DNA from: Citrobacter amalonaticus
GTDB lineage: Bacteria; Pseudomonadota; Gammaproteobacteria; Enterobacterales; Enterobacteriaceae
DNA length: 64,000 bases
Reading direction: 5' to 3'
Assembly: GCF_018323885.1 (NCBI RefSeq)
Contig: NZ_AP024585.1
Span: 2,976,001-3,040,000 of the forward strand
Below, piece after piece: positions 1-10,154 of the stretch (the first letter of the stretch is position 1; each line of letters opens with the position of its first letter). The notes under the pieces were generated by a model that worked only from the letters and a program-made list of their open reading frames with translations, did not search any database and was not told the origin of the DNA. A program made the position numbers and the translations under genes.

Positions 1-1
1 C

Positions 2-3000
2 GGCGCCATGCTGTTACGTAAGCTGTTACCCTGGTACAACCCGTTACAGAATCTCAATGACTGGCTACGTCTTGCCTTCGGCAGTGCGGTTATCCCGCCG
101 CTGTTGGGCGGTATTCTGGTGTGGATTATGTCGCCGAATGAAACGCCGTTGAAAGCGTTTCTGATTTGGGTGCTGTCGGAATCCATCGGCGCGCTGGCGC
201 TGGTACCGTTGGGATTATTGTTCAAACCACATTACCTGTTGCGCCACCGCAACCCGCGTCTGCTCCTGGAAACATTGCTGACGCTAGTCGTCACCCTGGT
301 TCTGAGCTGGTTCGCCATGAAGTATGTTCCATGGCCCTTTACGTTAGTGATCGTATTGCTGATGTGGAGCGCCGTGCGGTTGCCACGGATGGAAGCCTTT
401 CTCATCTTCCTCGCTACCGTCATGATGGTATCGCTGATGATGGCGGCCGACCCGTCACTGTTGGTCACCCCCAAAGTGCATGTCATGAACAACCTGCCGT
501 GGCTGCCGTTCTTAATGATTCTCTTACCCGCGAACATCATGACCATGGTGATGTACGCCTTTCGCGCCGAACGTAAGCACATTACGGAAAGCGAAGAACG
601 TTTTCGCAACGCGATGGAGTATTCAGCGATCGGTATGGCGCTGGTCGGTACAGAAGGGCAATGGCTGCAGGCCAACAAAGCGTTATGCCAGTTTCTCGGC
701 TATAACCAGGATGAGTTACGCGCGCTGACCTTTCAGCAGCTCACCTGGCCGGAAGACCTGCATAAAGATCTGGAGCAACTCACCATGCTGGTGAGCGGCG
801 ACATTAATAGCTATTCGATGGAGAAACGCTATTACACCCGTACGGGCGAGATCGTCTGGGCGCTGCTGACCGTCTCGCTGGTCCGCCATTCTGACGGCAC
901 GCCGCTTTACTTTATTGCCCAAATTGAAGATATCAACGATCTCAAACATACCGAATGGGTTAACAAACGGCTGATGGAACGCATCACGCTGGCAAACGAA
1001 GCTGGCGGCATTGGGATCTGGGAATGGGAACTGCAACCCGACGTCATCAGTTGGGATAAGCGTATGTTCGAACTGTATGAGGTTCCCGCTCATGTTAAGC
1101 CCACCTGGTCGCTCTGGTACGACTGCGTTATCCCGGAAGACCGCGAGTATGCAGAAAAGGTGGTGCGTGACTCCTTAGCCGCGCGCCTGCCTTTTAAGAT
1201 GGAATTCCGCATTGCGGTGAAAGACGGCGTCCGCCATATCCGCTCGCTGGCGAATCGGGTGTTAAATAAAGATGGCGAAGTCGAACGACTGCTCGGTATC
1301 AATATGGACATGACCGAAGTGAAGCAGTTGAATGAAGCGCTGTTTCAGGAAAAAGAGCGTTTGCACATTACCCTCGACTCCATCGGGGAAGCGGTGGTGT
1401 GTATTGACGTTGATCTGAAAGTTACTTTTATGAACCCGGTCGCCGAGAAGATGAGCGGCTGGCAGCAGGAGAATGCCATTGGCGTACCGCTGTTGACGGT
1501 ACTGCGCATCACCTTTGGCGATAACGGCCCGCTGATGGAGAACATCTACAGTGCTGATATGTCCCGCTCCGCCATCGAACAGGATGTGGTTCTCCATTGT
1601 CGCAACGGCGGCAGTTACGACATTCACTACAGCATAACCCCGCTTAGCACCCTGGACGGTGGAAATATCGGTTCAGTGCTGGTGATTCAGGATGTCACCG
1701 AGTCACGTAAGATGTTGCGCCAGCTAAGCTACAGCGCCACCCACGACGCCCTCACCCACCTGACCAATCGGGCTAGTTTTGAAAACAAGCTGAAACTGCT
1801 GCTGCAAACCGTCCGCAGTGCGCATCAGCGCCACGCGCTGGTCTTTATCGATCTTGATCGTTTTAAAGCGGTAAATGACAGCGCCGGTCACGCGGCGGGC
1901 GATGCGCTGCTGCGCGAACTGGCGCAACTGATGCTCAGCATGTTGCGTTCCAGCGACGTGCTGGCGCGTCTGGGCGGTGATGAGTTCGGCCTGCTGTTGC
2001 CGGAGTGTAATATTGAAAGCGCGCGCTTTATCGCCACGCGGATCGTTAACGCCGTCAATGATTACCACTTTATGTGGGAAGGCCGCCTGCATCGCATTGG
2101 TGCCAGCGCCGGGATCACGCTCATCGACGAGAACAATTGCCAGGCGGTTGAGGTGATGTCGCAGGCAGATATCGCCTGCTATGCCTCTAAAAATGGCGGG
2201 CGCGGCCAGGTGACCGTGTATGAACCACAACAAGAGCAGGCGCATCACGAGCGCGCGATGATGTCGCTGGATGAGCAGTGGCGGATGATTAAAGATAACC
2301 ACTTGCTGATGGTCGCCCGCGGCGTTGCGTCACCACGCATTCCCGAAGCACGTAATTTCTGGCTGATCTCGCTGCGACTGTGGACCAGTGAAGGAGAAGT
2401 CATGGAAGAGCAGGCCTTTCGGGCAAGCTTAGCCGATCCGGCGCTCAGCCATGCGCTGGATCGCCGCGTGCTCCATGAATTTTTCCATCATGCAGCGCCG
2501 GCGGTTGCCAGCAAAGGACTCAGCGTCGCCCTGCCGCTTTCGGTGGCGGGATTAATCAGCACAACGCTGATTGACGAACTTCTGGCTCAACTGGAGCAGA
2601 GCACTCTGCCGGGACGCCTGCTACATCTGATTGTGCCTGCGGAAGCGCTGTTACTGAACCCACAGGAGAGCACCAAAGCAATTCAGACATTGCGCCAGGC
2701 AGGGTGTCACATCATTGTGAGCCAGATTGGCCGCGATCTGCAGATCTTCAATCTGATGACCAAAAGTTTGGCGGATTACCTGCTGCTCGACAGTGAGTTG
2801 AGCGCCAGCATTCACGGCAACATGATGGATGAAATGCTGGTGTCGATCATCCAGGGCCACGCCCAGCGCCTGGGGATGAAAACCATTGCCGGGCCGGTGC
2901 AAACGCCGATCGTCATGGATACGCTGTCAGGTATTGGTATCGACCAGATTTATGGCGATATCATCGCCGAAGCGCAACCGCTGGATCTGCTACTCAACAC

Positions 3001-3022
3001 CAGTTATTTCGCGATCAACTGA
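2..3022 (+). CDS. dgcE: Diguanylate cyclase DgcE (YegE), 5' end missing
   Basis: Membrane-bound GGDEF protein that makes c-di-GMP and in E. coli feeds curli and biofilm control. The reading frame is open to the window edge; the first visible Met is equivalent to about residue 105 of the ~1105-aa E. coli protein, so roughly 100 N-terminal residues lie outside. What remains starts inside the MASE1-type membrane domain (hydrophobic to about visible residue 185). Three PAS-like segments follow, at about 195-310, 330-440 and 450-570. The GGDEF domain carries an intact GGDEF motif at visible residues 656-660. The C-terminal EAL-like region lacks an obvious EAL motif, as in E. coli, so phosphodiesterase activity is not expected. 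Its 3' end overlaps convergent alkA by about 33 bp. Confidence 0.95.
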   Translation, partial: GAMLLRKLLPWYNPLQNLNDWLRLAFGSAVIPPLLGGILVWIMSPNETPLKAFLIWVLSESIGALALVPLGLLFKPHYLLRHRNPRLLLETLLTLVVTLVLSWFAMKYVPWPFTLVIVLLMWSAVRLPRMEAFLIFLATVMMVSLMMAADPSLLVTPKVHVMNNLPWLPFLMILLPANIMTMVMYAFRAERKHITESEERFRNAMEYSAIGMALVGTEGQWLQANKALCQFLGYNQDELRALTFQQLTWPEDLHKDLEQLTMLVSGDINSYSMEKRYYTRTGEIVWALLTVSLVRHSDGTPLYFIAQIEDINDLKHTEWVNKRLMERITLANEAGGIGIWEWELQPDVISWDKRMFELYEVPAHVKPTWSLWYDCVIPEDREYAEKVVRDSLAARLPFKMEFRIAVKDGVRHIRSLANRVLNKDGEVERLLGINMDMTEVKQLNEALFQEKERLHITLDSIGEAVVCIDVDLKVTFMNPVAEKMSGWQQENAIGVPLLTVLRITFGDNGPLMENIYSADMSRSAIEQDVVLHCRNGGSYDIHYSITPLSTLDGGNIGSVLVIQDVTESRKMLRQLSYSATHDALTHLTNRASFENKLKLLLQTVRSAHQRHALVFIDLDRFKAVNDSAGHAAGDALLRELAQLMLSMLRSSDVLARLGGDEFGLLLPECNIESARFIATRIVNAVNDYHFMWEGRLHRIGASAGITLIDENNCQAVEVMSQADIACYASKNGGRGQVTVYEPQQEQAHHERAMMSLDEQWRMIKDNHLLMVARGVASPRIPEARNFWLISLRLWTSEGEVMEEQAFRASLADPALSHALDRRVLHEFFHHAAPAVASKGLSVALPLSVAGLISTTLIDELLAQLEQSTLPGRLLHLIVPAEALLLNPQESTKAIQTLRQAGCHIIVSQIGRDLQIFNLMTKSLADYLLLDSELSASIHGNMMDEMLVSIIQGHAQRLGMKTIAGPVQTPIVMDTLSGIGIDQIYGDIIAEAQPLDLLLNTSYFAIN

Positions 3023-3859
3023 CGGCTGCCATCCCTCGGTATACCAGATGTGCAATAACGCGTAGGAGCGCCAGGGTTTCCAGCGCTCCGCATAGCGACG
3101 GATCTGCGCGGGAGTCATCCCCGGGAAACGTTGTTTGATCAGATAGTCGTCAGGCAAAAACACGTCCTTCGCCTGCCAGCCGCGCAGGGCAAAATAGTTT
3201 GCCGTCCAGCGACCAATCCCCGGAAATCCCTGTAGCATTTTGATTCCCTGTTCAATATCTTCCGGCGGCTGGGTTACCAGTATTCCATCCCGGGCGGCCT
3301 GCGCCAGATAGATAAGCGCGTTGGCGCGCATCAGCGGCATGCCCAACGCTTTCAGTTCCAGCGGATCGGCTGCGGCTAGCTGTTCAGGCGTAGGGAAACA
3401 GACGTACTCCGGGCTGTCCGCTAACACGTCGCCATACCATCGTGCAACCTTCGACGTCAGCTTTGCCGCCATCGCCACGCTCACCAGTTGGCCCAGAATC
3501 GCCCGGACGCCCTGCTCAAAGGCGTCCACCGAACCGGGCAGGCGCAGTCCCGGACGCGCCGCGCCCAGTTCACCTAACGCATGGCTGATCTGCTGTGGTT
3601 TACAGCGCAAATCAAACAGTCGCTCCATTTTTTCAAGGCAGATATCCGCGACCGGCAATAGCCCTTCACTCAGCGTTACCTGAAGCGTGTTCGTCGCGGT
3701 GTCGGGAACGGCGGCGATGATTCCCTTATGTTGTCCTATCGCCAGGCTTCGCGTGTAGCGTAACGCCTCGACGGTTTCCACCCCGTCGACCGCACGGGCG
3801 GCAAGGAAACCCAGAATCCATGACCAGTCATAAGGCGGTTGCCAGTTCAGGGTAAACAT
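2990..3859 (-). CDS. alkA: DNA-3-methyladenine glycosylase II AlkA
   Basis: Removes 3-methyladenine and other alkylated bases in the adaptive response. The 289-aa product matches E. coli AlkA (282 aa) nearly throughout: an N-terminal domain beginning MFTLNWQPPYDW, then the helix-hairpin-helix FPGIGRWTA, followed by the FLPDD segment holding the catalytic Asp (near residue 238). The frame extends upstream to 3994, but that part overlaps the yegD control region. An AGGAGAGG Shine-Dalgarno and two adjacent ATGs fix the start at 3859, or possibly 3862. The C-terminus is a few residues longer than in E. coli and overlaps the dgcE 3' end tail to tail. Confidence 0.96.
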   Translation of the reverse strand: MFTLNWQPPYDWSWILGFLAARAVDGVETVEALRYTRSLAIGQHKGIIAAVPDTATNTLQVTLSEGLLPVADICLEKMERLFDLRCKPQQISHALGELGAARPGLRLPGSVDAFEQGVRAILGQLVSVAMAAKLTSKVARWYGDVLADSPEYVCFPTPEQLAAADPLELKALGMPLMRANALIYLAQAARDGILVTQPPEDIEQGIKMLQGFPGIGRWTANYFALRGWQAKDVFLPDDYLIKQRFPGMTPAQIRRYAERWKPWRSYALLHIWYTEGWQPSVDREITGVE

Positions 3860-3886
3860 CATCCTCTCCTTTTTCTGCAAACCTTC

Positions 3887-3921
3887 AGCATAATCGCTAT
3901 TCAGGCGTTGTGCTTTGCTTT
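3887..3921 (-). promoter_or_regulatory. alkA promoter with Ada box
   Basis: Read on the minus strand, AAAGCAAAGCACA (3921-3909) matches the Ada-binding element of the E. coli alkA promoter. A TATGCT -10 lies at 3892-3887. The Ada box overlaps the -35 position, the arrangement known for E. coli alkA, where methylated Ada contacts sigma-70. This supports Ada-dependent induction of alkA by alkylation damage. Confidence 0.7.
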
Positions 3922-3995
3922 CATATTCCAGTTGTCGCGACGACGACATTTCGCTAAAGTCACGCCCCTTCTTCACTGGCATGGGGATTTTCAAG

Positions 3996-5348
3996 GTGTT
4001 TATTGGATTTGATTACGGTACCGCTAACTGTTCTGTCGCCGTCATGCGCGACGGCAAGCCGCAACTGCTGAAAATGGAAAATGGCAGTACGCTGCTGCCT
4101 TCCATGCTTTGCGCGCCGACGCGTGAATCGGTGAGCGAATGGCTCTACCGCCATCATGATGTTCCGACACCAGACGATGAAACGCAGGCGCTGTTGCGTC
4201 GGGCCATTCGCTTCAATCGCGACGAGGACATTGACGTTCACGCCAGCAGCGTACAGTTTGGCCTGTCATCGCTTGGACACTATATTGATGACCCGGAAGA
4301 GGTGTACTTCGTTAAGTCGCCGAAATCCTTCCTCGGCGCCAGCGGATTAAAACCGCAACAGGTCGCGCTGTTCGAAGATTTAGTCTGCGCAATGATGCTG
4401 CACATTCGTCAACAGGCACAAAACCAGCTCCCCGAAGCCATCACCCAGGCCGTGATCGGACGTCCCATTAACTTCCAGGGATTAGGCGGCGATGAGGCGA
4501 ACAGCCAGGCGCAGGGTATTCTGGAACGAGCGGCAAAACGAGCTGGCTTTCAGGATGTCGTTTTCCAGTATGAGCCGGTGGCGGCGGGACTGGATTACGA
4601 AGCGACATTACAGGAAGAGAAACGCGTCCTGGTGGTGGATATCGGCGGGGGGACCACCGACTGTTCGTTACTGCTGATGGGGCCACAATGGCATCACCGC
4701 GCTGACCGCGAATCCAGCCTGCTGGGTCACAGCGGCTGTCGCGTTGGCGGGAACGATCTGGATATCGCGCTGGCGTTTAAACACCTGATGCCGCTGCTGG
4801 GGATGGGGGGCGAAACCGAGAAAGGGATCGCCCTACCGGTGCTGCCGTGGTGGAACGCGGTGGCGATCAACGACGTTCCGGCACAAAGCGATTTCTACAG
4901 CAGCGCCACGGGGCGTCTGCTGAACGACCTGGTACGCGATGCCCGCGAACCGGAACAGGTGGTGCTGCTGCTGAAAGTCTGGCGTCAGCGTCTCGGTTAT
5001 CGGCTGGTCCGCAGCGCCGAAGAGAGCAAAATTACGCTGTCTGCACAAGCCGAAGTTAATGCAGCGCTCCCGTTTATCCGCGACGATCTGGCCGCCGTCA
5101 TCAGCCAACAGGGGCTGGAGAACGCGCTGGATCAGCCGCTTTCCCGGATACTGGAACAGGTGCAACTGGCGCTGGATAACGCCCAGGAAAAGCCAGACGT
5201 CATCTATCTGACCGGTGGCAGCGCACGCTCGCCGCTGATCAAAAAAGCGCTGGCCGCCAAACTGCCGGGTATTCCCATTGCCGGTGGCGATGACTTCGGC
5301 TCCGTCACCGCCGGTCTGGCGCGTTGGGCTGAGGTGGTATTCCGCTAA
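3996..5348 (+). CDS. yegD: Hsp70-family chaperone-like protein YegD
   Basis: Actin/Hsp70-fold ATPase of unknown client. The 450 aa from a GTG start reproduce the E. coli length. An N-terminal phosphate-binding loop (FIGFDYGTANCS) and a second nucleotide loop (VLVVDIGGGTTDCS, about residues 210-225) are visible, as is the TGGSARSPLI adenosine motif near the C-terminus. There is no long DnaK-type substrate-binding domain, so it resembles only the ATPase half. GTG at 3996 is preceded by GGGG about 9 nt upstream. An upstream in-frame ATG at 3981 would add 5 residues and cannot be excluded. It is divergent from alkA. Confidence 0.92.
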   Translation: MFIGFDYGTANCSVAVMRDGKPQLLKMENGSTLLPSMLCAPTRESVSEWLYRHHDVPTPDDETQALLRRAIRFNRDEDIDVHASSVQFGLSSLGHYIDDPEEVYFVKSPKSFLGASGLKPQQVALFEDLVCAMMLHIRQQAQNQLPEAITQAVIGRPINFQGLGGDEANSQAQGILERAAKRAGFQDVVFQYEPVAAGLDYEATLQEEKRVLVVDIGGGTTDCSLLLMGPQWHHRADRESSLLGHSGCRVGGNDLDIALAFKHLMPLLGMGGETEKGIALPVLPWWNAVAINDVPAQSDFYSSATGRLLNDLVRDAREPEQVVLLLKVWRQRLGYRLVRSAEESKITLSAQAEVNAALPFIRDDLAAVISQQGLENALDQPLSRILEQVQLALDNAQEKPDVIYLTGGSARSPLIKKALAAKLPGIPIAGGDDFGSVTAGLARWAEVVFR

Positions 5349-5375
5349 ACGCCTCGCAAGCTGAACGCAGATGGA

Positions 5376-5404
5376 TTGACATTAAGGTTCATGTGGCTTA
5401 GTTT
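5376..5404 (+). promoter_or_regulatory. Promoter of Sib antisense RNA
   Basis: A perfect TTGACA (5376-5381), a 17-bp spacer and TAGTTT (5399-5404) predict a transcript beginning near 5411. That is where the conserved 5' end of Sib RNA (TGAGGGTAAGGGAGG) begins. This strong, constitutive-looking promoter fits the antitoxin RNA of a type I system. Confidence 0.7.
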
Positions 5405-5410
5405 CAGGAG

Positions 5411-5550
5411 TGAGGGTAAGGGAGGGTTTCCCCTCCCCCTGGTGTCTTAGTAAGCCGGTAAGCTAATGACTAAGAGTATCACCAGTATGATGACTACCTT
5501 CATCATAACCCTTTCCTTATTTTGGCCCCTTCCTCGGGAGGGGCTTTCCC
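5411..5550 (+). ncRNA. sib: Sib (QUAD) antisense RNA, type I antitoxin
   Basis: About 140 nt matching the Sib family as I recall it. The 5' hairpin GGGAGG/CCTCCC is followed by a variable middle, the CATCATAACCCTTTCC block, and a terminator GCCCCTTCCTCGGGAGGGGC followed by TTTCCC. It covers the whole ibs reading frame on the opposite strand and so should pair along the toxin mRNA. In E. coli the same yegD-mdtA interval carries two copies (sibA, sibB); only one is visible here. Confidence 0.88.
5447..5506 (-). CDS. ibs: Ibs toxic membrane peptide (19 aa)
   Basis: The peptide reads MMKVVIILVILLVISLPAY, the Ibs pattern of MMK, a run of V/I/L, then ISxPxY. It is a single hydrophobic helix expected to insert in the inner membrane and depolarise it when overproduced. 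The start has an AAGGAAAGGG Shine-Dalgarno, and the frame ends in TAA. It lies fully inside the antisense Sib RNA. No frameshift or stop is seen, so the toxin looks functional. The suffix letter (A-E) cannot be assigned. Confidence 0.9.
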   Translation of the reverse strand: MMKVVIILVILLVISLPAY

Positions 5551-5713
5551 GTTTCAGCGTCCTGCTGAAATCCGTGGCTTACCTCCTTTTTGCCGTGCCG
5601 CCACTGTAGCGCACAATTTTTCATGCGCCTTTTTCAGCGATGATTGTTGCGTAACGCCTCGCAAAGCGCGCCGCCATTCGGATGAATCCGTACAGGGTTT
5701 CATAATTCCTCCA

Positions 5714-5746
5714 TTTTTCTCCCTTGATGGCTGGCTAAACTAGTAT
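5714..5746 (+). promoter_or_regulatory. BaeR box and promoter of mdtABCD-baeSR
   Basis: TTTTTCTCCCTTGATGGC (5714-5731) matches 15 of 18 positions of the BaeR consensus TTTTTCTCCATDATTGGC known from E. coli mdtA. A TAGTAT -10 candidate (5741-5746) follows. This places BaeR just upstream of RNA polymerase and makes the operon autoregulated, because baeSR are its last genes. Confidence 0.7.
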
Positions 5747-5784
5747 CATTCCGCGAAACGTTTCAGGATGAGAAACTCATAACG

Positions 5785-7032
5785 ATGAAAGGCAGTCACA
5801 AATCCCGCTGGGTAATCACCATCGTGGTGGTCATCGCCGCCATCGCCGCATACGGATTCTGGCAGAACCGGAGCGAACCGCAGAGCAGCGCGCCCGGCGC
5901 AACCGGACAAACGAAACCCACGGCTGGCGCAGGTCGTCGTGGTATGCGCTCAGGTCCACTCGCGCCGGTACAGGCCGCGACCGCCACAGAGCAGGCCGTT
6001 CCGCGTTATCTCACCGGTCTGGGCACGATGACCGCCGCTAACACCGTCACCGTACGTAGCCGCGTGGATGGACAACTGCTGGCGCTTCATTTCCAGGAGG
6101 GTCATCAGGTTAAAGCCGGTGACCTGCTGGCGGAGATCGATCCCAGCCAGTTTAAAGTGGCACTGGCACAGGCGCAGGGCGTCCTTGCGAAAGACAAAGC
6201 CACCCTCGCTAACGCGCGTCGCGATCTGGCTCGTTACCAGCAACTGGTCAAAAGCAACTTAGTCTCCCGCCAGGAGCTGGACGCCCAGCAGGCGCTGGTG
6301 AGCGAATCCGAAGGTACGATTAAGGCCGATGAGGCCAGCGTCGCCAGCGCGCAGCTACAACTTGACTGGAGCCGCATCACCGCACCGGTTGATGGTCGGG
6401 TTGGTCTGAAACAGGTAGATGTCGGCAATCAGATTTCCAGTGGTGATACCAACGGTATTGTGGTGATCACCCAGACGCATCCCATCGACCTGATTTTCAC
6501 CCTACCGGAAAGCGATATCGCCACCGTCGTGCAGGCGCAAAAAAGCGGACAACCGCTGGTTGTTGAAGCCTGGGATCGCACCAATTCGAAAAAGCTCAGC
6601 GCGGGCGTATTGCTGAGTCTGGACAACCAGATCGACGTCACGACCGGGACGATCAAAGTAAAAGCTCGCTTTGATAACCAGGATGACGCGCTGTTCCCGA
6701 ATCAGTTTGTGAATGCCCGCATGCTGGTCGACACGGAACAAAACGCCGTGGTGATCCCGACAGCCGCTCTACAAATGGGCAACGAAGGACACTTCGTCTG
6801 GGTGCTGAACGATGAAAACAAAGTCAGTAAGCATCTGGTCAAAACGGGCATTCAGGACAGTCAGAAGGTGGTGATCAGCGCCGGGATTTCGGCCGGTGAC
6901 CGCGTCGTCACCGACGGGATTGACCGCCTGACGGAAGGGGCGAAAGTGGAAGTGGTGGAAGCGCAAGCCGCCGCCACCACCGATACAAAAGCCACCAGCC
7001 GTGAATACGGTCAGAAAGGAGCGCGCTCCTGA
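5785..7032 (+). CDS. mdtA: Multidrug efflux periplasmic adaptor MdtA
   Basis: Membrane-fusion protein of the MdtABC-TolC RND pump (novobiocin, bile salts, indole-linked envelope stress). At 415 aa it has the E. coli length. One N-terminal transmembrane anchor (about residues 8-26) is followed by a basic/Gly-rich linker. Then come the lipoyl-like beta barrel (VRSRVDGQL), an alpha-hairpin (about 140-210), and the C-terminal barrel and proximal domains. It is first in an operon with mdtB, whose ATG overlaps the mdtA stop (TGATG). Confidence 0.97.
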   Translation: MKGSHKSRWVITIVVVIAAIAAYGFWQNRSEPQSSAPGATGQTKPTAGAGRRGMRSGPLAPVQAATATEQAVPRYLTGLGTMTAANTVTVRSRVDGQLLALHFQEGHQVKAGDLLAEIDPSQFKVALAQAQGVLAKDKATLANARRDLARYQQLVKSNLVSRQELDAQQALVSESEGTIKADEASVASAQLQLDWSRITAPVDGRVGLKQVDVGNQISSGDTNGIVVITQTHPIDLIFTLPESDIATVVQAQKSGQPLVVEAWDRTNSKKLSAGVLLSLDNQIDVTTGTIKVKARFDNQDDALFPNQFVNARMLVDTEQNAVVIPTAALQMGNEGHFVWVLNDENKVSKHLVKTGIQDSQKVVISAGISAGDRVVTDGIDRLTEGAKVEVVEAQAAATTDTKATSREYGQKGARS

Positions 7033-10000
7033 TGCAGGTGTTACCTCCGAGCAGCACAGGCGGCCCGTCGCGTCTGTTTATTATGCGTCCTGTCGCCACC
7101 ACGCTGCTGATGGTGGCGATTCTCCTCGCCGGGATCATCGGCTATCGTTTTCTGCCCGTCTCCGCGCTGCCGGAGGTGGACTATCCCACCATTCAGGTGG
7201 TGACGTTGTATCCTGGCGCCAGCCCGGATGTGATGACCTCTGCGGTCACCGCGCCGCTGGAACGGCAGTTCGGCCAGATGTCCGGGCTGAAACAGATGTC
7301 GTCGCAAAGCTCCGGCGGCGCGTCGGTGGTGACGCTCCAGTTCCAGTTGACCCTGCCGCTGGATGTGGCCGAACAGGAAGTTCAGGCGGCCATTAACGCC
7401 GCCACCAACCTGCTGCCGAGCGACCTGCCGAACCCGCCGGTCTACAGCAAGGTCAACCCTGCCGATCCGCCGATCATGACGCTGGCGGTGACCTCTACCG
7501 CCATGCCGATGACCCAGGTCGAAGACATGGTCGAAACCCGCGTGGCGCAGAAAATCTCCCAGGTCTCCGGCGTCGGGTTAGTGACGCTCTCCGGCGGTCA
7601 ACGTCCGGCGGTCCGCGTGAAGCTCAATGCTCAGGCCATTGCCGCGCTGGGCCTGACCAGTGAAACCGTCCGCACAGCGATTACCGGCGCAAACGTCAAC
7701 TCCGCCAAAGGTAGCCTTGATGGCCCCACCCGCGCGGTGACGCTCTCGGCGAACGATCAGATGCAGTCTGCTGACGAATACCGTCAGCTCATTATTGCTT
7801 ACCAGAACGGCGCGCCGGTTCGTCTGGGCGATGTCGCGACTGTAGAACAAGGGGCGGAAAACAGCTGGCTCGGCGCATGGGCAAATAAAGAACAGGCTAT
7901 TGTGATGAACGTCCAGCGCCAGCCTGGCGCGAACATCATCTCAACGGCGGACAGCATTCATCAGATGTTGCCACAGCTTAAAGAGAGCCTGCCAAAATCG
8001 GTAAACGTGACGGTACTGTCTGACCGCACGACTAACATCCGCGCCTCGGTCAGCGACACGCAGTTTGAGCTCATGCTGGCTATTGCGCTGGTTGTGATGA
8101 TTATCTATCTGTTCCTGCGCAATATTCCCGCCACCATTATTCCGGGCGTCGCCGTCCCGCTGTCGCTGATCGGCACGTTTGCGGTAATGGTGTTTCTCGA
8201 TTTCTCCATCAACAACCTGACGCTTATGGCGCTGACCATTGCCACCGGCTTTGTGGTGGATGATGCGATTGTGGTGATCGAAAACATTTCGCGCTATATC
8301 GAAAAAGGGGAAAAGCCGCTGACAGCCGCGCTGAAAGGAGCCGGAGAAATCGGTTTTACCATCATCTCCTTGACCTTCTCGCTGATTGCGGTCCTGATCC
8401 CGCTGCTGTTCATGGGCGATATCGTCGGACGTCTGTTCCGCGAATTTGCTGTGACGCTGGCAGTGGCGATTTTAATCTCTGCCGTGGTGTCGTTAACCCT
8501 GACGCCGATGATGTGCGCCAGAATGCTGAGCCAGGAGTCACTGCGTAAGCAAAACCGCTTCTCCCGCGCGTCGGAGAAAATGTTTGACCGGGTGATTGCC
8601 GGTTACGGACACTGGCTGGCGAAGGTGCTGAACCATCCGTGGCTGACGTTGAGCGTGGCGCTCGGCACCCTGCTGTTAAGCATCATGCTGTGGGTGTTTA
8701 TTCCGAAGGGCTTCTTCCCGATCCAGGATAACGGCATCATTCAGGGCACGTTGCAGGCACCGCAGTCCAGTTCCTTTACCAGTATGGCCCAGCGCCAGCG
8801 GCAGGTATCGGACGTGATACTGAAAGATCCGGCGGTTGAGAGCCTGACCTCCTTCGTTGGCGTCGATGGCACCAACCCGTCACTGAACAGCGCGCGTCTG
8901 CAAATCAACCTGAAGCCGCTCGACGAACGTGATGACCGCGTCCAGAAAGTGATCGCCCGTTTGCAGGACGCCGTGGCGAGAGTGCCGGGCGTCGACTTGT
9001 ATCTGCAACCGACGCAGGATCTGACGATCGATACACAGGTCAGCCGCACGCAGTATCAGTTCACGCTGCAGGCCACCTCGCTGGATGCCCTCAGCACCTG
9101 GGTGCCGCAACTGATGGAAAAACTACAGGCGTTGCCGCAGCTTTCTGACGTCAGCAGCGACTGGCAGGATCAGGGGCTGGTGGCGTATGTGAATGTCGAT
9201 CGCGACAGCGCCAGTCGGCTAGGGATCAGCATGGCGGATGTCGATAACGCACTGTATAACGCTTTCGGTCAGCGCCTGATTTCCACGATCTACACTCAGG
9301 CGAATCAGTATCGCGTGGTGCTGGAACACAATACGGAAACGACGCCTGGACTGGCAGCGCTGGATTCAATCCGTCTGACCAGTAGCGACGGCGGCATGGT
9401 GCCGCTCAGCGCCATTGCCAAAATTGAGCAGCGCTTCGCGCCGCTCTCGATTAACCATCTGGATCAGTTCCCGGTCACCACTATCTCGTTTAACATTGCG
9501 GACGGTTATTCGCTGGGCGATGCGGTCCAGTCGATTCTGGACAGCGAAAAAACGCTGAATCTGCCAGTGGATATCACCACTCAGTTCCAGGGTAGCACCC
9601 TCGCCTTCCAGGCGGCGCTGAGCAGTACCATCTGGCTGATTGTCGCGGCGGTGGTGGCGATGTATATCGTGCTCGGCGTGCTGTACGAAAGCTTTATTCA
9701 CCCGATCACCATTCTCTCTACGCTGCCCACGGCTGGAGTCGGCGCGCTGCTGGCGCTGATGATTGCCGGTAGTGAACTCGGCGTGATCGCCATTATCGGC
9801 ATTATTTTGCTGATCGGCATTGTGAAGAAGAATGCCATCATGATGATCGACTTTGCCCTTGCCGCGGAGCGCGAACAGGGGATGGCGCCGCGCGAGGCGA
9901 TTTTCCAGGCCTGTCTGCTGCGTTTTCGTCCGATCCTGATGACCACACTGGCGGCGCTGCTGGGCGCACTACCGCTGATGCTGAGCACCGGCGTGGGGGC

Positions 10001-10154
10001 AGAACTGCGCCGTCCGCTGGGGATCGGTATGGTGGGCGGCTTACTGGTCAGCCAGGTGCTGACGCTGTTCACCACCCCGGTTATCTATCTGCTGTTTGAC
10101 CGCCTGTCACTGTATATGAAAAACCGCTTCTCGCACCGGGAAGAGGAGGCGTAA
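7032..10154 (+). CDS. mdtB: Multidrug efflux RND transporter MdtB
   Basis: Inner-membrane RND subunit of 1040 aa. The proton-relay pair D410-D411 in TM4 (VVDDAIVV) is intact, and the usual pattern of TM1, a large periplasmic loop, TM2-7, a second loop and TM8-12 is present. In E. coli MdtB and MdtC form a heterotrimer (2:1) in which MdtC is thought to bind drug and MdtB to drive proton transfer. It overlaps mdtA by 1 bp, and mdtC begins at the base after its stop. Confidence 0.97.
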   Translation: MQVLPPSSTGGPSRLFIMRPVATTLLMVAILLAGIIGYRFLPVSALPEVDYPTIQVVTLYPGASPDVMTSAVTAPLERQFGQMSGLKQMSSQSSGGASVVTLQFQLTLPLDVAEQEVQAAINAATNLLPSDLPNPPVYSKVNPADPPIMTLAVTSTAMPMTQVEDMVETRVAQKISQVSGVGLVTLSGGQRPAVRVKLNAQAIAALGLTSETVRTAITGANVNSAKGSLDGPTRAVTLSANDQMQSADEYRQLIIAYQNGAPVRLGDVATVEQGAENSWLGAWANKEQAIVMNVQRQPGANIISTADSIHQMLPQLKESLPKSVNVTVLSDRTTNIRASVSDTQFELMLAIALVVMIIYLFLRNIPATIIPGVAVPLSLIGTFAVMVFLDFSINNLTLMALTIATGFVVDDAIVVIENISRYIEKGEKPLTAALKGAGEIGFTIISLTFSLIAVLIPLLFMGDIVGRLFREFAVTLAVAILISAVVSLTLTPMMCARMLSQESLRKQNRFSRASEKMFDRVIAGYGHWLAKVLNHPWLTLSVALGTLLLSIMLWVFIPKGFFPIQDNGIIQGTLQAPQSSSFTSMAQRQRQVSDVILKDPAVESLTSFVGVDGTNPSLNSARLQINLKPLDERDDRVQKVIARLQDAVARVPGVDLYLQPTQDLTIDTQVSRTQYQFTLQATSLDALSTWVPQLMEKLQALPQLSDVSSDWQDQGLVAYVNVDRDSASRLGISMADVDNALYNAFGQRLISTIYTQANQYRVVLEHNTETTPGLAALDSIRLTSSDGGMVPLSAIAKIEQRFAPLSINHLDQFPVTTISFNIADGYSLGDAVQSILDSEKTLNLPVDITTQFQGSTLAFQAALSSTIWLIVAAVVAMYIVLGVLYESFIHPITILSTLPTAGVGALLALMIAGSELGVIAIIGIILLIGIVKKNAIMMIDFALAAEREQGMAPREAIFQACLLRFRPILMTTLAALLGALPLMLSTGVGAELRRPLGIGMVGGLLVSQVLTLFTTPVIYLLFDRLSLYMKNRFSHREEEA

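Noticed and set aside
3860..3994. N-terminal extension of alkA to 3994
   Set aside because: It covers the Ada box, promoter and Shine-Dalgarno of alkA and part of the yegD start region. The family starts at MFTLNW or its equivalent.
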